Positions 1 to 10,690 of a DNA stretch of 64,000 nucleotides are shown here, piece by piece. This DNA comes from Lepus europaeus (taxonomy: Eukaryota; Chordata; Mammalia; Lagomorpha; Leporidae). The position numbers were made by a program, and so were the translations under genes. The notes beneath the pieces were generated by a model. That model had not been told where the DNA came from. It made no database searches and worked only from the letters and a program-made list of their open reading frames with translations. Position 1 is the stretch's first letter. Every line of letters starts with the position of its first letter. Location: NCBI RefSeq assembly GCF_033115175.1, contig NC_084834.1, positions 78,264,462 to 78,328,461 on the forward strand, given 5' to 3'.

Positions 1-604
1 CCCCCTCCCATAACTTCCCTCCCACCTACAACCCTCCCCTCTCCCACTCCCTCTCATCATCAAGATTCATTTTCAATTCTCTTTATATAACAGAAGATCA
101 ATTTAGTATATATTAAGTAAAGATTTCAATAGTTTGCACCCACATAGAAACACAAAGTGAAACATACTGTTTGAGTACTAGTTATAGCATTAAATCAAAA
201 TGTACAGCACATTAAGGACAGAGATCTCACACGAGGAGCAAGTGCACAGTGACTCCTGTTGTTGACCCAACAAATTGACACTCTAGTTTATGGCACCAGT
301 AACCACCCTAGGCTCTCGTCATGAGTTGCCAAGGCTATGGAAGCCTTCCAAGTTTGCCAACTCTGATCATATTTAGACAAGGTCATAAAAGACAGAGTGA
401 GGATAGTAACCAATGATCCTAAGAGTGGCATTGACCAGGTCTGAACAATTATACAGCATTAAGTGAGGAAGAGGACCATCAGATCCAACTCTTGGCATAG
501 CTGCCAGGGCTCTTCACAAGCTAACTGAGCCAGAAAGTATTAAGAATATTGTCCATCAATATCATAAATACCTCAAATTTAATTCGAAAATTGTAGTGTG
601 TATG
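1..604 (-). mobile_element. L1 3' UTR, antisense, cut by window start
   Basis: Contains the lagomorph L1 tail on the minus strand: CCCTCCC-rich block, ATTCAATTCTCTTTATATAACAGAAGATC, then the conserved 3' UTR body through CATGAGTTGCCAAGGCTATGGAAGCC. Its poly-A end lies left of the window. The right edge is approximate. Confidence 0.85.
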
Positions 605-885
605 TCATTTGGGGTCCTCGGACAAAATAGTTAGCAACACAAGATGAGAAGTTTTAGATATTTATTGGGGAAATGCCTATGAAAGATAAAGTGGAAAGGA
701 GCAGCAGGCCTTCAGAACACAATGCTGATCTATTAGAGGAGAGAGGGTAGGAAGGATTGACTGGGAGTAGCATCCTATCACAGGTGAGCTTTAAGAAAAC
801 CACAGGCATGTCAATGGGCAGTCCCCAGTGAAAAGCTGCCCATTTTAGCAAAGGTTGGGAAAACTTTCTCTGAAGGGACCAGTGT
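605..885 (-). repeat. Unassigned stretch, possible antisense LTR
   Basis: No gene. A TATTTATTGGGG motif and general composition resemble the antisense end of an ERVL-type LTR, but I cannot name a family. Confidence 0.25.
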
Positions 886-1332
886 TATGAGTTGACTTGG
901 GGCTTTCTAGAAAAAGAAGATATGCTAAGTTCCCAATTGTTGATGTCTCAGAATGTAAACTCATTTGCAAGGACAGTTGCAGATGTGATTGGCTAAGCTG
1001 AGATTGGGTCATACTGGAGTAGGGTAAGCCCCTTACCTAAAGTGACTTGCTTGCTTATCCATGGACAGCCCCATGAAAGTTAAGAAAAACAGGAAGAACA
1101 TCACATGACAAAGAGGGCAGAGACTATAATTTTTGGCAGCAATTCAAGGAACCATGGCCAAAGATTGGTAACAAACCACGAGAAGATAGGAAGATGCCAG
1201 AACAAACTTCTCTGCAGTTTCCAGAGGGCGAATGGCCCTCCTGCCAGCCTGATTTTGTACTTAACAACATCTAGAACTGTAAGACAATAAGTTTCTGTTG
1301 TTTTAAGCCACCTGGTTTATAGTACTTCATTA
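886..1332 (+). mobile_element. MaLR-type (MLT1-like) LTR
   Basis: Begins GTTATGAGTTGACTTGGGGC and ends near GTAAGACAATAAGTTTCTGTTGTTTTAAGCCACC, a layout typical of MLT1 LTRs (AATAAG/AATAAA near the 3' end, then the GTTTTAAGCCAC motif). Confidence 0.65.
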
Positions 1333-1384
1333 GAGGAAAGAAATATAGCCTGGGGGTAATCATTATAGGCTTTTGTAGGTCATA

Positions 1385-2070
1385 TTGTTCCTGTCTGCTC
1401 TGGGCTAATGTTTGTGTCCCCTCAAAATTCACATGTTGTCATTCTAAACTCCAAGATGGTGGCAGGAACAACCATCATGATTCGGATTAGTGCCATTAGC
1501 CTGGAAACTCACCGTCTATGAATCAAAAATCAGGCCTTTATCAGACACCAAACCAAAGCACCTTGATCTCCTTTTTTTATTATTTAACTGACCAAAAAGC
1601 ATATATTTATTGTGTAGAGCATATTGTTTAGAAGCATGTATATGTTGTAGAAAGTCCACAGAGACTGGCCTGGCAGCCAGTACCTTGATGTTGATCAGCA
1701 GTTTCTACTGGGGAGATCTGAGAGCTTGTCTCCCTCCCACCATAGTCTGCCCCTTACATCTCACAGATCCATTTGGACATGTGTGGTCAGGAAACGCTCC
1801 TCCAGAGTTTCCCTGCCTTTCTTACCACAGAGAAACTAAGAAAATAAAAGCTAACTGGATGGCTGCCATGTTGCAGTTCATGTCAGGGCTGCAACCCCTA
1901 CCTATGGTCTCTCAGTTCCCTAACCATTCTAACCCATTCTACATTTTCCCCACAGTTCTCACCCCAACAAGTCTTAGTGGGTTACCTGGGAGCAGGACCC
2001 ATTTCACTATTTCTGAAAGATTTGGGCATTTGAAAAGTATATTATTCTTGGGCCATGTTTGACACAGTGT
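1385..2070. repeat. MaLR-like fragment and unidentified sequence
   Basis: 1405-1500 reads like an LTR start of the MST/MLT type (TTTGTGTCCCCTCAAAATTCACATG). 1560-2062 holds a 150-codon open frame, but its product shows no domain, codon pattern or splice context of a gene. Confidence 0.35.
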
Positions 2071-2599
2071 CTTCATTGTGGCAACTGAAATAATCAGTCT
2101 GTTTGGACAATCAAAGTTTGAATTCCTTCATTGGATCAAACTGAGGATTTGAAACCAAAACACCAAGTCAGTTGTCTGAGTTGGCTATTCACAAGCCTGA
2201 GTTTGGGTATAGGTTTTATGATTCTCTTACAGGGAGAGTACATGTGTTGAGTTTGGTTTAAACAGAAAGATTTGTATGTGGCTATCAATCACATTGTAAA
2301 CTGAGTAACAATTTTCATATTTGACTATGAATTAACGCTATCCATTATATTCCTATACTCCACATGATCCATATGCAGGGAGAAACAAACAATGGGATGA
2401 TTAATCACTCTTCCTACTACAACCCTGAAATGTAAAGCTCACTCCTTGTTAAGGTATAGTAAATATTTACTTGGTCACAGAGTTTGTTGAAAGGTTCTGA
2501 TACCTGGGAACCAGCTGAGGGCATTTTTACATCATGGACAGTATCCCATCTAATGTAGGCCCTGCAGTTACCATTCCACTCCTTGAAAAAAATGTTCAT
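2070..2599. repeat. Dispersed ~500 bp block, copy A
   Basis: Related to 13095-13590 over its whole length. Shared landmarks are AGTCAGTTG, CACAAGCCTGA, ATAGGTTTTAT or ACAGGTTTTAT, GGTTTAAACA, ATCAATCACATTG, GCAGGGAGA, AAAGCTCACTCC, GGTCACAG and ACCTGGGAA. It is not the L1 or SINE of this genome; possibly LTR or ERV-derived. Confidence 0.55.
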
Positions 2600-2940
2600 T
2601 TACTCATTTTTATTTACTTGAAAGGCAGCAAGAGAGGGAGGTAGGGAGAGAGAGAAAAGGAGAGAGATACAGCCTTCATCCATCAGCTGACTCCTCAAAT
2701 GCCCACAATAGCCTGGGCTGGCCAAGACAAAGCCACAAGCCAGGAACTTCATTCATTTCTCCCATGCAGGTTGAGGGGCCCAAGGGCTTATTCCATCATC
2801 TGCTGCCTCTCAGGTGCATTAGCAAGTTAGATTGGAAGCAGAGGTGGGACTTGATCTGAGGCATTCCAACATGGGATGCAGGCATCACAATCAGTGGCTT
2901 AACCCACTGAACCACAAGGTCTGCTCCACCAATCCACTCT
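2600..2940 (-). mobile_element. Older C-type SINE, antisense
   Basis: Starts with the tail (TTTACTCATTTTTATTTACTTGAAAGG), then a GAGAG run, CAAATGCCCACA and TGGGATGCAGGCATCACAATCAGTGGCTTAACCCACTG, which is the reverse complement of the SINE's tRNA-like head. Diverged, so an old copy. Confidence 0.8.
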
Positions 2941-3563
2941 TAGGACCACAAGTTTACCTTTGTGCTCATATGGCAACTTAGAGTTGTGTAGCATGACCAC
3001 AAGTCATTGCACTCTCATCATCATGTTGATCTTGGGTATGACTATAACATTAAGAGAGTCAAGCTTTATGTTTCCCTACTGAATATTACAAGATGCATTA
3101 TGTGTCATCTCTAATTTTTTAGCTAACATGGCCTGGATGTTGCCTTTTCCTAAGAACCATAAAATGATAGCATGATTGCAATGGTGACAGTAAGCAACAT
3201 GACCTTAGTTGGGGTCTGTTTTAAATATTTAGGAATATAAAACATGATTGCTTTGAAAACAATGAGAGTAGTCAGAATTCCCATGAGGATCATGACAACC
3301 ATTTGTAATCCTGAGTAAAAAAGCTTGTTTAGACCTGAGAGTAGGCAGCTAAACAGGTCATAGAGAGGTTTTCCTTACATATTCTCATCGGTTAGTTTTG
3401 GGGTGACTTTGTCTAATCTAATTTCCATTTAGACATAGTTATGTAAATGTAACAGATGGTATGAACAATTGTATAAATTTTCTCTTGATTTTCTATTTAA
3501 TGGAGTCATTAAATTTTTGTGCAAAAGGAAATAATAATAAAATACCTTAAGAGACATTGTACT
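2941..3563. other. Intergenic, nothing recognised
   Basis: AT-rich unique-looking sequence. No exon, RNA gene or repeat family could be recognised. Confidence 0.5.
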
Positions 3564-3893
3564 GGGGCTGGTGCCATGGTTCACTAGGTTAATCCTCCAC
3601 CTGCGGTGCCGGCATCCCATATGGGCGCCGGGTTCTAGTCCCGGCTGCCCCTCTTCCAGTCTAGCTTTCAGCTGTGGCCCGGGAGGGCAACAGAGGATGG
3701 CCCAAGTCCTTGGGCCCCCGCACTTGCATGGGAGACCAGGAAGAAGCATCTGGTTCCTGGCTTTGGATCGGCGCAGCACTGGCCATAGCGGCCACTTGGG
3801 GGGTGAACCAAAAGAAGGAAGACCTTTCTCTATGTCTCTCTCTCTCACTGTCTATAACTCTACCTGTCAAATAAATAAATAGAAAAGAATAAA
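3564..3893 (+). mobile_element. C-type SINE (CTCACTAGGCTAATCC-like head)
   Basis: The GGGGCTGGTGCCATGGTTCACTAG head, GGTTCTAGTCCCGG box B, CT-rich tract and AAATAAATAAATAG tail are all visible. It is flanked by a 14 bp duplication AGAGACATTGTACT / AGAGGCATTGTACT at 3550-3563 and 3894-3907. Confidence 0.92.
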
Positions 3894-4023
3894 AGAGGCA
3901 TTGTACTTCCATTCACCAGCTACTTACACAACAGTGAGCCCAACCTTGCTGAAGTAAGTCACTGCCTATATCATACATAGATACATAATTTTAAATTGTT
4001 GATATAAAATTGTTGATATATTG

Positions 4024-4470
4024 TTGACCAGAGGGTTCCAAGATAGCAGAATAGCAATATAATGGCCTGACTTATGGGGCAAAATTAATGTTTAAAAAGG
4101 GGAGTAAATACACTGGTAGGATAGAGCTCTGAGGGAACCCCAGCAGGAGACCCAGTGCGAGCAATAGAAACGCTCCAGATCAGCACCGAGGGAGCAAATA
4201 AACATCAGAAAACAATGGAAGCTTGGATACCGGGAGGAAGACACCCACCCCAGCAAACCAGGTAAGAGGGGATTCCATGGGCCCACAGTACTGCCGATAC
4301 AGCTTGAGAGAAAGCTTGGTGAACTGCTTTTAAAGTTGCCATTTTTTGTTTGTTTCTTTTTTGGACACAGGCAGGTAGCTGCCACCCCACTACCTGTGCA
4401 CACCCAACAATAAATAACAGAGGTTGCATCCCACCCAATCAATAAGGGCCACAACAATTCAGAATTCCTT
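4024..4470 (+). mobile_element. Probable L1 5' UTR/leader fragment
   Basis: Starts GAGGGTTCCAAGATAGCAGAATAG, the style of an L1 5' end (CAAGATGGCGGAATAG in many mammals), followed by about 420 bp of G/A-rich leader. It abuts an antisense L1 3' UTR at about 4470. Confidence 0.5.
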
Positions 4471-5530
4471 CCCTCTCCATGCCAGGTGCACAGTGACTCC
4501 CGTTGATGATTTAACAATTGACACTCTTATTTATGATGTCAGTAATCACCCGAGGCTCTTGTCATGAGCTGCCAAGGCTATGGAAGTCTCTTGAGTTCAC
4601 AAACTCTGATCTTATTAAACAAGGCCACAGGCAAAATGGAAGTTCTCTCCTCCCTTCAGAGAAAGGTACTGCCTTCTTTGATGGCCTGTTCTTTCCGCTG
4701 GGATCTCACTCACAGAGATCTTTCATTTAGGTTATTTTTTTTGCCACAATGTCTTGGCTTTCCATGCCTGTGAAACTCTCATGGGCTTTTAAGCCAGATC
4801 CGAATGCCTTAAGGGCTGATCCTGAGGCCCAAGTGCTCTTTAGGGCTTTTGCCATTCTATGAGTCTGCTGTTGACACTCTTATTTATGATGTCAGTGATC
4901 ACCTGAGGCTTTTGACATGAGCTGCCAAATCGATTGAAGCCTTTTGAATTCACAAACTGCGTTGGATTTTAGACAGGGCCATATGCAAAGTGGAAGTTCT
5001 CTCCTCCCTTCAGAGAAAAGTACATCCTTCATTGATGGCCCCTTCTTTCCACTGGGGTCTCACAGAGAAACTTCATGCAGAACCATTTTTGCCACTATGT
5101 CTTGGCTTTCCATGCCTGCTCTCATGGTGTTTTCAGTCAGGCCTTAGAGGCAGATTCTGAGGCCAGAGTGCTGTTTAGCACTGTTTAGTCTGCTGTGTGG
5201 ACTGCTTCCCATGTTAGAACTTTCTCTACTTTGTAATTCTATCTATTGTTAACACCAGGTGTTTGGTCTTATTTATATGATCCCTTTGACTGATGGTCCT
5301 ATGTATATGCTCAATTCCATACTTAATATGATCACTTTATCCTGTAAGATGGGATTTGGAGTCTCATGGCAAGTTTTTAGTTTCACCTTTAGGGGTAGGT
5401 CTGTGGGAATGTGTGGTGATTTGTACAGCTCCTCCTCTCTCATTCCCACTCTTTTTTTAAACTGGGATCTATTTTTAATTGACTTAATACATCTATGATT
5501 AATTCTATGTTAAGTAAGAGTTCAGCCATT
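4470..5530 (-). mobile_element. Older L1 3' UTR, antisense, with internal ~350 bp tandem duplication
   Basis: The body matches the other L1 3' UTRs of the window (GACACTCTTATTTATGATGTCAG, AGAAAGGTAC, CATGCCTG, TCTGAGGCC). The unit starting at 4518 recurs at 4870, about 80 percent alike by eye, so the segment is present twice in tandem. Confidence 0.8.
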
Positions 5531-5589
5531 GGTATTAAGTAGAGAAGAAAAAAAAGAATAAATGAATAGATAAAGTGAAATAATAAAGT

Positions 5590-6966
5590 GTTTCTTGACA
5601 GTCAAGACCAACAGCCCTTGTCTTGACTCCTGAGGAAGTTTTTTTTAAATACCATTTATTGAACTCTTTACTTAACATAGAGTTCAACATAAGTGTATAA
5701 AGTCAATTGAAAATATATATCAGTAAAAAATAAGAGTGGGAATAAGAGAGGGAGGAGGAAGAGGGGTGGGGGTATGGGTGGGAGGGCAGGGACAGTGGAT
5801 GAATCACCATGTTCCTAAAGTTGTAACTATGAAGTGTATGAAGTTTGTAACTGTAAAGCTGTATAGTTCTGCATATATTACTACAGGCTTACTTCTAAGG
5901 GTACAGTTTAAAAAACTTGCCATGGGGCCCCAAATCCCCTTAAGCTGGGATTCCCCTTAAGATTGGAATCCCATTTTAAGCGTTAAAGTGATCATATGGA
6001 TATGATTAAGGGTCTGGTAATAATAATAATAGATAGAACTAAAAAGGAGTGAATGCTCCAACATGGGAAGCAGTCCACACTGCAGACTCACAGAATGACA
6101 ATCATTTCAAATAGCACTCTGACCTCAGAATCAACCCTTAAGGAATTCTGGTCTGGCTGAAAAGCCCAGGAGAGCATTTCAAGCATGGAAAGCCAAGACA
6201 CTGTGGCAAAAAATGTCCGGGCCGGTGCTGTGGTGCAATGGGCTAACGCCCTGGCCTGAAGAGCCAGCATCCCATATGGGCGCCAGTTTAAGACCTGGCT
6301 GCTCCATTTTCGATCCAGCTCTCTGCTATGGCCTGGGAAAGCAGTAGAAGATGTCTCAAGTCCTTGGGCCCCTGCACTCACGTGGGAGACCCGGAAGAAG
6401 CTCCTGGCTCCTGGCTATGGATTGGCACATCTCCGGCCATTGCAGCCAATTGGGGAGTGAACCAACTAATGGAAGATTTCTCTCTCTCTCTCTCTCTCTC
6501 TCCTTCTCCTCTCTCTGTGTAACTCTTTCAAATAAATAAATAAATAAATAAATCTTTTTAAAAAATGCCCTACATGAAAGACCTTCGTGGGTGAGATCCC
6601 AGTGGAAAGAAGTGGACATCAAAGGAGGAGGTACTTTTCTCTGAAGGAAGGAGGGAACTTCCACTGTGCTCATGGCTTTGTCTAAATATTGATGGAGTTT
6701 GTGGATTCAAAAGGCTACCATAGCCTAGGCAGCTCATATTAAGAACTTCAGGTGATCACTGACATCATACATAAGAGTGTTAGTTGTTAAATTAACAACA
6801 AGAATCCCTGTGCACTAACTTCCCATGGAGGACCTCTGTCTTCAAAGAGTTGTATAATTAGATCTAAGTGCTTGCAAAAGATGTATCATTATCAGGTGCT
6901 GCTTTAAAGTTAATTAAGTGTCTAAAAAGGGGGGGGGCTGAAATTGACTTTGAGATGCAAAGACTT
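5590..6966 (+). mobile_element. Older L1 3' UTR material, sense, interrupted by a SINE
   Basis: 5590-5880 is an old L1 terminal segment (AACTCTTTACTTAACATAGAG and a G-rich run). 5890-6218 and 6560-6966 are the 3' UTR body in sense orientation, split by the SINE at 6219. With 7925-8205 it forms one element split by a younger L1. Confidence 0.75.
6219..6559 (+). mobile_element. C-type SINE
   Basis: Complete copy: GGCCGGTGCTGTGGTGCAATGGGCTAACGCC head, TTTAAGACCTGGCTGC box B region, (CT)n at 6479-6518 and (AAAT)n tail. Flanks AAAAAATGTCC / AAAAAATGCCC look like its target-site duplication. Confidence 0.93.
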
Positions 6967-6967
6967 T

Positions 6968-7907
6968 TTTTTATTTAATGAATATAAATTTCCAAAGTAC
7001 AGCTTATGGATTACAATGGCTCCCCCCCCCCATAACTTCCCTTCCACCCGCAACCCTCCCCTTTCCCACTCCCTCTCCCCTTCCATTCACATCAAGATTC
7101 ATTTTCAATTCTCTTTATTTACAGAAAATCAGTTTAGTATATATAAAGATTTCAACTTTTTGGACCCACAAAGCAACACAAAGTGAAAAATACTGTTGGA
7201 GTACTAGTTATAGCATTAAATCACAATGTACAGCACATTAAGGACAGAGATCCTACATGATATTTTTTTAAAAAGATTGATTACTTTTCTATGTAATTTC
7301 CAATTTAACACCAAGGTTTTTTTTTTTTTCATTTTCAATTATCTTTATATACAGAAGATCGCTTCAGTATATACTAAGTAAAGATTTCATCAGTTTGCAC
7401 CCACACATAACCACAAAGTGTAAAAATACTGTTTCAGTACTAGCTATATCATTACTTCACCTTGGACAACCCATTAAGGACCGATCCCACATGGGACGTA
7501 AGTACACAGTGACTCTTGATGTTGACTTAACAATTTAACACTCTTGTTTATGGCATCAGTAATCTCCCTAGGCTCTTGTCATGAGTTGCCAAGACTATGG
7601 AAGCCTTTAGGGTTTGCCGACTTCGATCTTATTCCGACAGGGTCATAGTCAAAGTGGAAGTTCTCTCCTCCCTTCAGAGAAAGGTACCTCCTTCTTTGAT
7701 GGCCCCGTTCTTTCCACTGGGATCACACTCGCTGAGATCCTTCATTTAGGTCTTCTTCTCCTTCTCCTTCTCCTTCTCCTTCTCCTTCTTCTTCTTTTTT
7801 CCAGAGTGTCTTGGCTTTCCATGCCTAAAATACTCTCATAGGCTCTTCAGCCAGATCCAAATGTCTTAAGGGCTGATTCTGAGGCCAGAGTGCTATAGAA
7901 TGACAGA
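6968..7907 (-). mobile_element. Young L1 3' end insertion, antisense
   Basis: Minus-strand L1 tail (TTTATTTAATGAATATAAATTTCC), with the segment around CATTTTCAATTCTCTTTATATACAGAAGATC present twice (7100 and 7328). A perfect 17 bp duplication TGAGATGCAAAGACTTT flanks it (6951-6967, 7908-7924), and it sits inside an older sense L1. A CTT microsatellite lies at 7746-7796. Confidence 0.93.
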
Positions 7908-7924
7908 TGAGATGCAAAGACTTT

Positions 7925-8205
7925 AAACAGCCCTTGTCTTGACTGTTGAGGAACAGGTTTTTTTTTGTTGTTGTTGTTTGTTTGTTTTTCGTGCAAATTG
8001 TTGAACTCTTTAGTTAGTATAGAGCTGGTCTTCTGTGTATAAAGTAAATCTAAAATGGATCTCAGTGGAAAATGTGGAGGGGATGGGAGAAGTAGGATGA
8101 GAAGGGGTGAAAGGGCTGGTATGGTGGGAAGAATTACTGTATTCCTAGAGTTGTACTTGTGAATTACATGAAGCTTGTGCTCCTTAAATAAAAGGTTTCT
8201 TTGTC
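7925..8205 (+). mobile_element. Older L1 3' terminus, sense
   Basis: Continues the element interrupted at 6967. It carries CAGCCCTTGTCTTGACTG, the G/A-rich block and a terminal AAATAAAAGGTTTC. Confidence 0.75.
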
Positions 8206-8369
8206 AGGGGGAGACATATTTGATTTTAAGAATTCTTCATAGTTTTAGAACACATATTTGTAACATTTATATAAATGTAACTCAAAGAAAGTTATGTATC
8301 ATTTCTTATTTGACATTGTTTCCTATCAAATGTAGCATCTCAAAGGAGTCTAATTTTTAGTGTTTATTA

Positions 8370-8660
8370 ATTTTCATCTACCTGAGAGTGTTAGAGAGAG
8401 AGATTTTCCATGTGTTAGTAGACTCACCAAATGCCCACAACTGACAGGACTGGGCCAGGCCAAAAAAGTCAAGAGTCTAGAACTCCACCTAAGTCTATAC
8501 ATAGGTGTCAGGGGCCATCATTTGCTGCCTTCCAGGATGCATTAACAGGAAACTTGTTGGGCAGCATAGTAACTGGGACTCAATCCAGCATTCCAATATG
8601 GGATGGCTGGTGTCCCAAGCAGTGGCTTAACCTGCTAAGCCACAACACTTGCCCTGAGCC
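8370..8660 (-). mobile_element. Older C-type SINE, antisense
   Basis: Antisense pattern: GAGAGAG, CCAAATGCCCACA, GGGCCATCATTTGCTGCC, ATGGGATGGCTGGTGTCCCAAGCAGTGGCTTAACC. Diverged. Confidence 0.75.
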
Positions 8661-8885
8661 TATTTTAATATCATAATAATATGAAATACACAACCTTGCT
8701 TATTCTCCAGGAGCCCAACTGGAAGATCCCAAAGTCAACTTTTGGTCAGAAAAACCAATTTAGGATCTGACACACACAAATCTGTCAAAAAACCTTCAAA
8801 GGTTTAAAGCATTTAATTTAAACTAGATCACAAGTCTTCTTTGCCACAATACTTAGTTAATCCTTTACCCAAAATGACATTTTTT

Positions 8886-10016
8886 TAAAAAAATTTTATT
8901 TAATGAATATAAATTTCCAAAGTACAGCTTATGGATTACAATGGCTCCCCCCCAAAAAAAAACTTCCCTCCCACGCGCAACCCTCCCCTTTCCCACTCCC
9001 TCTCCCCTTCCATTCACATCAAGATTCATTTTCAATTCTCTTTATATACAGAAGATCAGTTCAGTATATATTAAGTAAAGATTTCAACTTTTTGGACCCA
9101 CAAAGCAACACAAAGTGAAAAATACTGTTGGAGTACTAGTTATAGCATTAAATCACAATGTACAGCACATTAAGGACAGAGATCCTACATAATATTTTTA
9201 AAAAAATGATTAATTTTCTATGCAATTTCCATTTAATACCAAGTTTTTTTTTTCATTTTCAATTATCTTTATATACAGAAGATCAATTCAGTATATACTA
9301 AGTAAAGATTTCATCAGTTTGCACCCACACATAACCACGAAGTGTAAAAATACTGTTTCAGTACTAGTTATAGCATTACTTCACATTGGACAACACATCA
9401 AGGACAGATCCCACATGTGAAGTAAGTACACAGTGACTCCTGTTGTTGACTTAACAATTTGACACTCTTGTTTATGGCGTCAGTAATCTCCCTAGGCTCT
9501 TGTCATGAGTTGCCAAGACTATGGAAGCCTTTTGAGTTTGCCAGCTTCGATCTTATTCTGACAGGGTCATAGTCAAAGTAGAAGTTCTCTCCTCCCTTCA
9601 GAGAAAGGTACCTCCTTCTTTGATGGCCCCGTTCTTTCCACTGGGATCTCACTCACAGAGATCTTTCATTTAGGTCGTCTTCTTTTTTTCTTTTCCATGG
9701 TATCTTGGCTTTCCATGCCTACAATACTCTCATGGGCTCTTCAGCCAGATCCGAATGCCTTAAGGGCTGATTCTGAGGCCAGAGTGTTGTTTAGGACATC
9801 TGCCATTCTATGAGTCTGCTGTGTCTCCCACTTCCCATGTTGGATCTTTCTCTCCCTTTTTGATTCTATCAGTTAGTGTTAGGAGACACTTGTCTTGTTT
9901 GTGTGACCCCTTTGACTCTTAGACCTATCGGTGTGATTAATTGTGAACTGAGATTGATCACTTGGACTAGTGAGATGGCATTGGTACATGCCACCTTGAT
10001 GGGATTGATTTGGAAT
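8886..10016 (-). mobile_element. Young L1 3' end insertion, antisense
   Basis: Same two-unit L1 3' UTR layout as at 6968. It is bounded by an 18 bp perfect duplication CCCAAAATGACATTTTTT (8868-8885 and 10017-10034). Its 5' end is truncated at GGAAT. Confidence 0.94.
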
Positions 10017-10034
10017 CCCAAAATGACATTTTTT

Positions 10035-10361
10035 AAAACACCTTTAAAGGCACATAAAGAAAGTTGCACAGTTGGAGCATTGCACCTTTTAAACAGAGAT
10101 GGCTCTGTTTGTCTAATCAATCAAGAATCTACATGAAGCACAGAAAGTTATTTGGATGAAGTATAAGGTAAGTTAGTTACTGAAAGGCAAATGAAGACTT
10201 TTAATGTTTTATTAAGTTCATAAAATAATATTTTAAGGAAACTTTGTGTTTTCAACAAAAAGGACCATATTTTAATTTTATAGCCACATGTGTTTAATAT
10301 CAAAGCTTGATTTTTAAGAAAAAACTATAAACTGTTCTATTTAAATTTTAGTTGCTTTTTT
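10035..10361. other. AT-rich intergenic, nothing recognised
   Basis: No exon or named repeat seen. Confidence 0.5.
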
Positions 10362-10690
10362 TGGCCTGTGCTGTGGTGTAGTGGGTAAAGTTACCTCCTG
10401 AAGTGCTGGCATCCCATATGGGTACCAGTTCGAGTCCTGGCTGTTCCAGTTCCAATCCAGCTGTCTGCTATGGCCTGGGAAAGCAGTAGAAGATGGCCTA
10501 AGTCCTCAGGCCCCTGTATCCACGTGGGAGACCTGGAAGAAGCTCCTGTCTCCTATCTTCAGAATAGCACAGCTCCAGCCATTGTGGCCTACTGGGGGGT
10601 GAACCAGTGGATGGAAGACCTCTCTCTCTGCTTCTCCTTATTTTTCTGTGTAACTCTGGCTTTCAAATAAATAAATAAATCTTTTTAAAA
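10362..10690 (+). mobile_element. C-type SINE
   Basis: GGCCTGTGCTGTGGTGTAGTGGGTAAAG head through an AAATAAATAAATC tail. TTAGTTGCTT occurs on both sides as a target-site duplication. Confidence 0.9.

Noticed and set aside
1610-2062. 150-codon open frame
   Set aside because: No domain, no splice or promoter context, and the sequence is next to LTR and repeat debris; length is within chance for the window.
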